From Siphonodentalium dalli (taxonomy: Eukaryota > Mollusca > Scaphopoda > Gadilida > Siphonodentaliidae), in the NCBI GenBank assembly GCA_032622095.1, contig CP136066.1, positions 230,146,961 through 230,210,960 of the forward strand: 64,000 nt of DNA. The letters run 5' to 3'. Shown here piece by piece: positions 23,129 through 35,500 of the stretch (within the stretch, counting starts at the first letter, position 1; each line of letters opens with the position of its first letter). Under the pieces are notes generated by a model. The model was not told the origin of the DNA and did no database searches. It saw only the letters and a program-made list of their open reading frames with translations. The translations under genes and the position numbers were made by a program.

Positions 23129-23548
23129 GTAAAGTTTTCCGTCGCAGCCAGCGATGGCTGTCCGTTGTGAATCGTATTTCGCGGGAAGCTCGTGATTCAC
23201 GACGACGAGTACAGTTATTAACAATCTAAACAGCATATTGAGGTTTTAGCTCAATACAACTGAGTGGTTTAAATGATATACGTATACAGTCTCGAACGGA
23301 GTAAAGTGATATATTGCAGAATATAAATTTCAGGTGTTATTTGAGCTTATTAGAAACCATGAAATCGTAACCGTCATTATGGATAGTAAAATACGAGAAT
23401 CGTAATTGTAAACGTGAGTTTTGCGAAAGGTCTCTAATAACACACGGCTACACCCACACTTATCAGTGGCATGCAGAATTTGGCCACATAACCTCACCGA
23501 ACTACACCTATACTTAACCTAAGGATCATGATTTATTCTCTCTCCCTC

Positions 23549-23579
<31 letters not shown>

Positions 23580-26500
23580 TCTCTCTCTCTCGTTCTCTCG
23601 TTCTCTCTCTAGGTCTCTCTATTTTTCTCCTTCCCTCCCTCCCTCCATCCCTCTATATCTCTCTTTCTCTCCCTCTCTCTCCCCCTCTCTCTCTCTCTCT
23701 CTCTCTCGTTCTCGCCCTCTGTTCAACATACATGTATACTCTGTTCTTTAAATGAAGACTTAGTGGTATATATATATATATTCTATATTTAAGTTTCAAC
23801 GGTGGTGACAACACACGGATATACCCACACGTACGAATTTCATGCGGAAATTGGCCAGATAACCTCACCGAACTACCCCAATGCTTACCCTTCGCATCGG
23901 AATATCGCCTACACCATCGCACCGACGGGTGGATCACCGGGTTATGTGCTGACTGTCGATCACGCCGACATATATCCAGCCTATGGTTATGTCCAGGTAG
24001 GAACCGTGTGAGCACTCCAAACGGTTAAGACCAAACGTTTTGTCAAATGATCCTGATATCTCAAAATAGACACGGAATGTATGTGACTGGTAATATGAAG
24101 GATGCGCACCGTTCGTGAATTTTCAAAAGTCTCAATTTTAAGCAATAAATTTGAAGGAAAAAATCATTATCCTTTATAATTAATGTATTCTATAGTATTA
24201 TACCAAGTGTTTGCCCTCACAAAATGAGAGATATGGTCGAACTATGAAAAAAGTGGTTTTAAAAAATAAAAACAAAATTTTTGTGCATGTTGGTCGACAG
24301 ACAGTTTGACAGGAAATATTTTCAAAAATCGCACTACAGTTACATTATCTCGACTACCTTACTCGAATTTATATTCCCGCAGTTCTATTTTTCGCTCAGT
24401 TTTGAATTCGCGCATTTTAAGTTCGCGCAACTAGCTGCGCGAATTCAAAACTTAGAAAACTATTTTCGTATTATTTCTGTGATATTTTCGTACATCTTGG
24501 AGCTGGTGACAGTTTCGGTTCTTAGTCATTGCTCGAGATAGTATATGCGTATATTAAACACCATCGGGCGGAGTTACATCGTGTAGACAACAAACTAGTA
24601 ACTACATACATCATAATTTTGTGGCGACCTGAATTATTAGTATTTCGTATACCAGCATTTCAACAATGTCTATGTTACCGTGATGTGTCGCCTGAATTGT
24701 GAGCAATGGTCTTGGTAGCGGTTAGCCAAATGTAAATATACGCATACATGTATAGGCGCAATTGTCTATTCAACCATTCATAATATATGTAAACTCAGCA
24801 ACATAGCACTCTTGTATTGCATATGGACTGTGATTTAGATTAAACTTGGGAGTCGTACTATTCTTCGCTCAGTTTTAAATTCGATGGGTGCGCGAAAAAC
24901 AGTACTGCGCGAATTTAAATCGAGAAAGGTACATTGGTTTATAATAATGATTTTATCCCTTCAAATTGACAGTTTTAAAATGAGATGTTTTGTTAATTCT
25001 CCAATGGGGCGCCTTCTTAACTCAAATTTGTTAGTGCCTGTTAGTAAGTCATTAACGAAACAAGGCGTCCATCGCATGAAAGAATTGTCAAGTTGCCAAT
25101 TTCCATCCTGCTGGAAACTAAGTTCTTTTTTCATTATAGTTTGGTCAAACTGAGTGTTAACGAAGATCTATGATAGAATCTAAACAATATCATTGTTAAC
25201 CAAACGACCCCCCAGAATAAGGACATCTGAATTAAGATAAGATAAGATAAATTTTATTTAAAAGTCGGAGGTATAAACATATTACAAACACAAGCTCTGA
25301 AGAGCTGTTGACCGACTGTAAAATAGATACATATATAAATAAACACATACATAGCACATATAAAGTTTATGCAAATTAAAATAAGTTGAATCATAGTTAA
25401 AATTTTACCTAACTGACTAACAGCTAAAATTTTATTTATCAAGTTCTAAAATTTCTAATTTATTAAAAACTAAACAGAAAACACCAGATGAATCAGTATG
25501 TATAATTTAAATTTGCCACTTCCAGTAATAGAGAGAAAAGGGAATTTTGAATTAACTTGAATTTCGTGTTTCTGGGTTTTCTTTAAAACAAAATTAGCCA
25601 GAATAATTTTCCTGCAGTAATAATATAGTCAGACTATTTGTAATTGTGTTGTTTACCTTATTTGATCATTAATAGTTAAAAATTCAAATGTTTCAAATGG
25701 GCTGGTTTGGGGTGTCTATGGGCTCTGGAATGCTTTCACTGGCTTCTTTGCCACCTACTCCAATCCAGTAGTCCAGAGACTCCACACCACAAACCCCCTG
25801 CTAGCATATAGTATATCTGTATGTCAGATGTATATCAAATACATGTATATGTATATGATACTACCGACACGCACTTCAGCGGCACTCCAGACCATCCCAG
25901 GACATAACTGAGGATTTAACATGATTAAAATTTGATTGCGTTCTAATATGTTCCGGAAGGCCGCCCCAGAGGGTGGGGGCAGCATATTTGAAGGACCTTT
26001 TACCATAAGTCACAAGATTGAATCTGTGTTCTTCTGCAATTGGATACCTAACACTATATTTTGTGTTCTTCCTATGAAATAAGTCCTGTAAGCACATAGG
26101 TGACAACTTATTTAAGATTCTAAATGTTCCAATAGCCATAATTCTTAGTCTCCGTTCTTTGAGGGATGGCACCTTGGCTTTGAGGAGTAGGTCTTCATAG
26201 GATGAAACGTAGTCATTACATATTAAGCGTAGTGCTCGAAATTGAATATTTTCTAGTTTCTTGTTACTTTCCTCGCTACAAAAATGCCATGCTAATGTAC
26301 AAAAAATTAAATTGGATAAAACAAATGTATTGAAGATTGTAATCTTGGACAGATGGTTCAAGTTGTGTCATATACGTTTCAGAACATTAATCTGACGTGA
26401 TGCCTTGCGACATATGTTTGAAATATGAATGTCAAACTTTAGTGTGTAGTCAATGTCAATACCCAACAATTTCACTGTTTCATCACATTTAATTCAGCAT

Positions 26501-29500
26501 CACAAATTTTGTCCATGACAATAACTGCAACATATTTGTGTTGATCAAGTGCAGATTTCCAGTCTTCAATTAGTCTCAGTGTCGTGGTCTGACAACCTTG
26601 GTCTTTACGAAAAACACACAAAGAATTATCAAATATGTTCTCGAGAACATAGGTAATATACTAACTGGCCTATAGTATTTTATATCAAGAGGGCTATTTT
26701 TCTTGAACAGAGGAACAACTTGGACTCTTTTGAGGTTACCAGAGAATATCCCACTAATAAAACTGGTATTTATTAGACTAGCCAGCTGAGGAGCAAGAAC
26801 AGGAGCTCCAAGTTTCAAAAGTTTTGCTGAGATATTGTCACAGCCAGTGGCTTTATTTGTGCCGATTTGTCTAATGCTGTTCATCACATATGAGCTACAG
26901 ACTAGTGGGAGATTAAAATCAGTTTCGCTGATACTTGACTTTGAGTCGTTTATAGTTTCCGTTGTAATGTTTTGAGTGGCGATGTTATGAATTATAGCAT
27001 GCACACTAGGATGATCCATGCTAGCTGGGTTCATTTCTCTACCAGTGTCCTTGGCCACATTTACAAACAAGGAGTTAGCATTTTCACAAACCCTTGTTGG
27101 TTCATATAAAACCTAATTTCCATCATCTAAAATAATTCTTTCCTGCGAATCAGTAGTCTTTTTAGACAGAAATGGTTTAATTGTGGGTCAGAAATCAGAA
27201 CTCTTAGTACCACCAGCACACCTTTCTATAAAATAGTTTTGTAAAGATTTCTTCTTTATTTTTGTGACCAAGTTACGTTGGCGTCGATAGGATTCCCAGT
27301 AACGATTTGTTTTATATTTTAGAAACTGGTTGTATAACCTCTGCTTAAGAAAAATTGCCTTACATAAGTCCCTATTTAAATAGGCAAGTGACTTCCGTTG
27401 TCGGTGTTTGAATTTGATTGGAGCATGTTTATCCATAACTTTTAAAACAGCGGTTTCATAGTCGTCAAGTGTCAGTGGTGAGATTTGACGACACTGAGGT
27501 ATCCAGATCATAATCTGGTAAAAGTGTTCAGCTAGCAACAGTTTCAAGATCAGTAACAAACTTACCATAATTAAAATTTAAAGTTTGCATGACCTTTTAG
27601 GGTACCACAAATAAAGTTGTGAAAATCGCTGATGCCTGGAGGAAAGCTTGGAACTTTTTTTAAACTAATTGGCCTGTTAGTTAGGATTAAATCAACACAT
27701 GGGGGATCTGTAGCATTTTTAAACAAGTTGGAACTTTGATGAGAGATGACAAGTCAAAAATGTCACATAAAGATTTAAGTTCCTGACTCATTGATACGAC
27801 AAGAATGTCAAAATTTAAATCTCCCAAAATAACAGAGTTTTCATACTTTTTTGAAAAAGTTGCCGCTTCCGTCCATGGTGGATTGTATATAAAAACGATT
27901 AGCCACATGGCTTGATTTAGATACATTTCCATCATAATGCATTCAGACATTGACGTGTATTTGTTTTAAGGTACGACACGTCTCAGGCGGACAACTTCTA
28001 CAGAAGTTCACTACTGGGCAGACATTCTACGGGAAAACGTTCTTCATCGTTTTCGATTCTAGTTTTTGGAACAGTCAGCATTCCCGATTCCGTATGTCAT
28101 ACCGACGTGAGTACTCTCATATATATAACTCGATACTTAAGATAACAAGCATATTGCATGACATCAATTAAAAAACCAAATAAATTTCATCTAAAAAATC
28201 TCACCGCGAACGTGATATGGTACCACAGTCGACCGCGGTATAACAGTGGTCAAACTCGTATCTGTGACTATTGATGATAGTATTGTGATACATGTACATA
28301 CATACTGATGATATGTGCACCCTCGAATACGAATCAAGACATGTATGAAGTGCACATGTGAGTGCCTGGACTATTGCATGCCCGTCATTGTGACTGGACA
28401 ATTTAATACCAAAAACAAGAATGCCAATTCAAAATTCGTATGATTTAGATTATTTTATAATTTCACCCATACAGAGCCCCAGACAAACATGAGCAGACGA
28501 CACTCTTCTATATGCTTCTATATATGTGTGGGGCTCCCTGCAGGGTAATGGATGTTTTTTATTGTATGATTTAGAGATGTCGAAATTATTACTACTCGTA
28601 ATTGAACAGCTTTCTTGAAATAATAAAAAATTTTCTTGTATTCTTTAACAATTTTATAATTTCACCCATACAGAGCCCCAGACAAACATGAGCAGACGAC
28701 ACTCTTCTATATGCTTCTATATATGAGTGGGGCTCCCTGCAGGGTAATGGATGTTTTTTTTATTTTATGTCCTAAAAATTGTAAGAAACATTTATTAAAA
28801 AAACATGATAACAAATTGTTATGACAATGCATTCTCTTATATATGCGAGGCGACATATGGTCGACTCGCATATATAATAGAATGCATTGGCACAGGGTAC
28901 AAAAATTATGTGTTTTTATTTCGCTCTTTTAGATAAACACACATGCCTTTTCACTCATCAGCATTATGCTGTATACATGTATGTCTGTGGGCCTACTGAC
29001 TACTGAACATGTGCTTGTGTCAATGGAGGTACATATTTGAAGTATTGAAAGAATCAAGCAGTTTTCAAGATCAAATACCCAGATGACAAACATGAATAAT
29101 TCTCATATTTTACTGAGCTTTTTAATTATGTGTAACCTCAATTTGTCCAATGTACAGTTGCATATGTTAATTCAAAAATGTCAGTGTCCATCAATTGGGA
29201 ACTTTACCAAACCTTATTTCCGAAAACAATGGAATCTTACCGGTAGTTCATACCAGTATGGATCCGAATGTTACTACACCGAGATTAAGGGCTGTGGCGA
29301 TATACTGGATCACGATCACGATACATGATCAACGATACGATACATATCACGATTCACTAAATTAGTGTTCTCAACTAAACATGACCTGATCATAACCAAC
29401 ATGTTGTAATTTGAGATGAAGTTCATGTTAAACTAAAATGCCGTTGATGAGTCAAATACACATAATAAACATGTTTATATGAGATAACGTTGCAGGTGTT

Positions 29501-32500
29501 GCTCATAAGCACATGCCGATCTTCAGAAATGATTTGATTTCCTGTATCCCGATACACATAACACGACATGATACGTGTATCATTTGAAATTTTATCGCGA
29601 TACATTGAATTCATGAAGAATCATTGCAGCCCTTAGTATTGGTCCTTCTTAAAACCACGTGTCATAGACCCATCATTTTATTTATGGAAATGTGGTTCAA
29701 ATATCTGCGAGAGCACACAGACTAGGTGTTTGCTTCCTTCTGTGTCGGTCGAACATAACATTTGTGGTATAACTTTAAATATATGGTGCCCAGGGCCGTG
29801 AAATTAAAACGAGTAAAATATCAGTTAAGAATATATAATTTTAAACTAACGCACTACTTTAAAAACTGCTTTGCTATATATGCATACATGTGTATGTATA
29901 CCGAAGCTGGTTTTAAAGTGACGCGCTTGATTTAAATTTGTATAGCATTTATATTATATTTTATTCGTCTTAACGATACGACCCTGTGATATGGTGTAGG
30001 AAAATATATATTCTATGGTACATTACTGGGAGCAACTCTGCTGCAGCTATTTATCGTAAAATTACCGCCTATATTTTACAGTGAAGAAACAAACATGGCG
30101 ACAGAGGATCGTCTTGATATAAACAGTATTTATTTCATATAATTCAAATACAGTATTACAAAATATGAATCATGAATATTGGTTTATGGGGGATCCGACA
30201 TCAAGCATAAAGCTTATGGGGGTCGTTTTCCGATTACGTGTGAATAAGCCCACGCTGTGAGAATGATAACATAATATTAGGTAATTGTGTTAATATTATT
30301 TTTCGAAGATCGTTGTTGGTATATATGTTACTCGATGTTATATCGATAGATATATCAAAATGAGATTTTTTTCTTATGGTATAATAGAAAGAAATTGATT
30401 GAAAATAGATTTAGTTTAGCGGAACGAAGTATAGATCTGTATAGACAATAGTGTGGGGTGACATATCAAACGTTTGTGTGAGTCTGATTTGCAGTATAGG
30501 GAGGGGAGGTGGGGACTGTAAATGATAAGCTATTGCTTTCAATTTCTACACTAATTTTGTGTTCTGGCTTAGCATTTTTGCATCCGAGCCGACACAACTA
30601 TCATTTGGATTTGTACGAATATCTAATAACATCAACATTAATATTTATATTTCTCACGCGATTTTTGACGTTATGAGTCGATTTGATAACTATTAGACGA
30701 TAGATGATATGCATGTGCGTGGTTCAAGAGGAAGTCCTTGGTTTGTGGTCGAGATTTTATTTGAATCTTTTTGTTCGAATAATGTATTTCTGAACTTTTC
30801 GGAAAATCGTTATGAGATAGTTCATTAGAACAATGTAGAAGTAGTTTGGTGGTGATGTTAAATATATCCGATACTTCGTTCATAAATAACAATCGCTGTG
30901 CATTGTATAATTGGCATTCAATTAGATAATGGTCTGTGTCCTCTACTTCACAGATACACTAAAGATACACATGGGATGGTCGGCAACGAAGTTAGAATAG
31001 TTGTGGTAATTCAGATTGCTACAGTTTAATCTGAGGCGTGCATGCAAAATTTGCGCTTCACACGTGTCAGCGTTCTATAAACATTTAGGGGTCATCTTTC
31101 GTTTTGGTGCCCGAGAATTTGAGAAAGTCGCCAGGGAGTCTATGGTTATCTCGTTTGTGCCTAGGTTATTCCACAAAATTGTTGTTGGTGGGAGAAAGGA
31201 TTTTTTGTAATAGTCATAGTCAAAACTAGGGACCATAAGCTTTCTAGACTGTCTAGTTTCACGTTGTGATATCTGCCCGTGAATAATAGGAGGAACTCGG
31301 TTTCTGAGATAGACAGGTTATTTACCTATTACCATTTTATAAAATAATTTTACTTATTTTATGTTTTTTCCGTCGTGATTTAAGGGTTTCCCAACTAGTT
31401 TCTCTAAGAAGAGATACATTACTGACAGAACTATTGTCGCGCCTGTCACAATACGAGCCGACTCATATTGTATATCTTCGATGTTGTCAGCTTCTTGTTG
31501 GCTACAACCATCCCAAACAACACAAGAATATTCGAGGATTGATCATGTGGAAATATTGTGAAATGGCTGGGGACTATCGGATTGTCAGCATATGTCTGAC
31601 TAATTAAAAGTTTTAAAATATCTGAGTGAACCGCAAATCGATATATAACAGCCCGATCGGCCTAAAATAGACCGATCGGTCTTCCTGATACAGTGCTCTC
31701 TGTTAAAAGAGAGGGAACTCTAAATTTCTCGACTATTGAAATTATGTTTGTTTGAAGATTTGTATATGTTTATTTTGTATACTCTCACTAAACGATGTTT
31801 CTGTGTCTTTCAAAATGAATCAGAATTAATTTTGTTTAAGCATTGGTTGAAAGATAATTATTGAACAGTTTAGAGTGTCTTCCCTTATCCCAGTTGCATG
31901 CTGATTGTCGATCGGTCTATTTTAGGTTGTTCATCCAGACCTGTTTAGGACGTCTGATTTATAACGTTTACTTTTAATTGCACACAAGTTCAGAAATTCA
32001 GTTATTCAGATATATTTTACTCCACATGCAGGGAACAGGTCAGGGAAATCCTGAAATCTAGGTATTAAATCTAAAGTACAAAACCACGACCGAGGTTCTA
32101 TACTGATAAATTAATATTATTCGGATTATGTCATCTCACACTATGCCAGGGAGTCCATATCAGATAACTGATCATCATGTGATATGAAAGAACCTAGATC
32201 GACGATTTGTACTTAATTAGAATATTAATACCTCAATTTCAAGATGGACCTGGACATTTCGTAACTTGGAGTACCTGGACAGGTACCACAGAGTACCTGG
32301 ATATTTGGTTCTCCAGAGTACACATAGTACCCTGACAGGTACTTCAGATTACCAACATGTTGGTACTCCACTGTGTCCACACAAGACAATTACAGTACCA
32401 ACGCAGGTATCACTTGGAACCTGAGGTTCTGAGAGTGTATTGCCTCGTCTTAAAACGTCAATCGTGTCTCGTGTCTATGCGGCCACGTTTGTTCGTGTAA

Positions 32501-35500
32501 ACATTTCTTAAAAGTTGAGTCAGTGATGTTACGTCCTACAGTGGGGTGCAGGGGTACTATTACTATTAGCTCCCAGACTATTATAATTGTGTTTTCATCA
32601 CCGTTGCGTCATCTCTGGTGACGTCGTCTATGATATTGTTTTTATACCAGTGAATAGCGTATTCAAATAACAATGACATCACGTATATGCATTGGATTAC
32701 CGTTAGTAGTATTGTCGGCCACTCTGGCCCACCCTCCCCCCTCTGGGTCGGCCACTCTGGCCAGCGTGGCCGACCCAGAACTGGGGTGGGCCAGAACAAA
32801 ATACTGGGTCGGCCACTCTGGCCCATGGGGCAGAGTGGCCGACCCAGAACAGAAACCTGAGTCGGCCACTCTGGCCCATAGGCCAGAGCTGCCGACCCAA
32901 GAAAAAACCTGGGTCGGCCACTCTGGCCCATGGACAAGCGTGGCCGACCTAGAGGGGTGGGCCAGAGTGGCCGCCAATACTACTACCGTTTCCCCACCCA
33001 TCATAATCGGGGAAAAATGTAACTGAGTAAGACTGAACAGTGGCCCAGTATTGTAGGTACACTAGGAATAAAATGTTTGTTGTTAAGATCGTTTTTCCTG
33101 AACAATACACATTAGGACCAATGAAAATACGAAATAAGCTAAGTAATGGTGGTGCACTATTACATATATGACAAGGTATATAAATCACTCCTCCCACGTT
33201 TTAGATTGTGTTCATAAAAAACAGCAGTGTGTGCAGGGAGGAGTCTGGAAAAAAAAATAGCCCTTCTTCAATAACTGTGTTAACTGCCTTTCATCCCATT
33301 CCACTATCCTTTTTTTGGTGCAAACACTTGCTGTGTACCATTAAGACTCAAGCAATAACATGCTTAATTGATAGACACAGATCAGAAAAACGAAAAATAA
33401 ACTGTATTTCCAGGTGTTTCCAGTATCTAACAACAATAAAGCATTGTGTAGTTACACTATATGTCACAAATCACCCTAGACCTCAGTATAGCCTTAATAT
33501 GTCGAGTGTGTTGTGTCTGACAGAGAACACTGGCCAGTGTAAATAGTGGTAAACGGGTCAGGAGTTCCACAATTATTTGTGCATGACCAAAGAACTCTTT
33601 AGTCTTATCCACCAGGGTGGGGTGGGGGAGTGGAATTGTTTTTGGTTAGGTATACACATATGGTTAGTACTAGTATACCCCCCCCCCGATATTAGAAATT
33701 TATGAGATACCCTTTTCAATTTCATGTTATGCAACAATCAGGTTAATGATATCTAGTCATCATTGAGTATTCACCATGTAGTATCCAATTTGTGATACAG
33801 TTTTTTTGTTTTGTTACTTTTATTCAGGTAATATATTAATGTTGTTACTAAATATTTCTTCCGTTGATCATAAGTTTCCTGAACGCTATTACGGTGGTCC
33901 ACTGTGAAGTGGGCCGGGATCCTGTGAAATCCAGAATGTTGCTAAATCTGAGGCTAAAGAGTCACTATAGCTGCCTATATAGCCCTTTTTCAACAAGCAT
34001 AGTACTAACATGCTTACAAACAACATTACATGGTCAGTACTTGTAAATTGTTTGAAAAAAAAAAACCCATTTTGGAAAAAAATTACAAACACGAATTTTT
34101 CGGCCTCTGGACCACCCACCCACCCCGGCCCTATATACGGATTTTTTTGCAGACTCCCCCCTGGTGTGTGTTTACAATCCTTTCTCCAGTCTGCCTCTCT
34201 CTAACATTACGCTGGATGATATGGGGACCCTCGAATAGGACTGTGTATCTTTAACACTTTGTTTCAGCTTGGGTTCCACGCGATACCGTATCGTTGGAGT
34301 GTCACGAATCCACGTTCGAAGTCAGAGTGAACATGACACGCATGGATGATATCTTCGCTCACGAGGACATCCTGCGAATCGAGCTTGGGGATAAGTGTAT
34401 CGGCTCATACATCAACGGCACTCACGAATTACTGTTCAGCTATAACTACACGAAATGTCAAGGCAAAATGACGGTTAGTTTAATTAAGGGCCCAACGCGC
34501 GTTTTGTATAAATCCGGGCATTTTCAAGAAAGAATTTCTCTGGATCTATCAAGCCAACAATCTCGAATTTCAATTTACCCTCATCTTCATTGTATAATTA
34601 TCAGGAGAACAGTTAGTACCTGCATGTCGATTTGAACCGATGGGTTCACAAATAGACCCCTAAATGATTATACATATATATATATATTACTTTTGAATAC
34701 ACTTAAAAGTGCTTCCGAAACTTCAATTTGTTATGTATATATCAAGACATGAATGTAATAAATATAGTTCTACAATTGCAGCTGTAATTGATGTACATTA
34801 TAATGTTGTGGTTTGATGATAGCATGTACCTAATTATTATAGAAGTACGCGCGGAAAATAAAATATTGTGGACGAGGAAGTCAGTTATGGAGGACATAGA
34901 TACTAAAACGAGAAGATAAGGTAATTTAGCTATTGTCTAAAAAAAACTTCAGTCAGCGTAAGGCGAATGTACGTGTATGAAAACTGCTATTTCGCACTCA
35001 AATGGCCCACGTGAATGAAATTACGTTTTGATGGTGCAAATAGTTGTATTTTTGCCGGTTGCGAGCGATTAGGCATGCATACATTGTCAATTATAATATA
35101 CAAGGGCTTATATATACCTTTATTTCCTCCAATACTGAAGATTCGATATACATTGTATAATTAATCATATATACATACATGCAGATCGAGTGGGGTTTTC
35201 CCGAACGTATGTCAAGGACGAAACAAAACATTAATTTTCTTACAGGAATCCTCCTATCTATCGGCAGTGAGCCAAATACTTTTCAATTTTCGATTTTTCG
35301 CACAGTCATTTTGTGTCATTGTGATTTTACCGAGAAACAAGTTTTCAGAAGAATTAAATCATCATGGCATTTAAGGAATTTTAAGATAATTTATTTTTTC
35401 AAAAACTAATATAATTGGTAAAATTTAAAGTGATTATTAAATCGCTTGTGTCCAGATAATGCAGACACGTAAACCTTTGTAACACTTTTTAACATATCGG

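Larger units (their letters stand above)
21335..23432. mobile_element. Possible TIR-bounded element containing gene exon 1
   Basis: GACCTTTCGCATCCTCACG at 21,335 is mirrored by an inverted match ending TTTTGCGAAAGGTC at 23,432. The similarity continues about 45 bp inward through GTTTACGATTACGA. Related words recur at 21,405. No transposase-like ORF lies between. The bounded segment includes a nested MITE and the putative first exon of the CUB-ZP gene. It may be one 2.1-kb non-autonomous element or two independent half-sites. Confidence 0.4.

Noticed and set aside
23653-24015. 120-codon minus-strand ORF
   Set aside because: It is antisense to the CUB exon and the CT microsatellite (RERERE tract). 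Shadow only.
29083-29286. Sushi/CCP exon of the CUB-ZP gene
   Set aside because: The Cys pattern is weak, and the only nearby acceptor would give a phase incompatible with the flanking exons, which already join perfectly without it.
32581-33026. Overlapping ORFs of 110-120 codons on both strands
   Set aside because: They are produced by the GC-rich GGCCACTCTGGCC repeat, which lacks stops in several frames. No domain.
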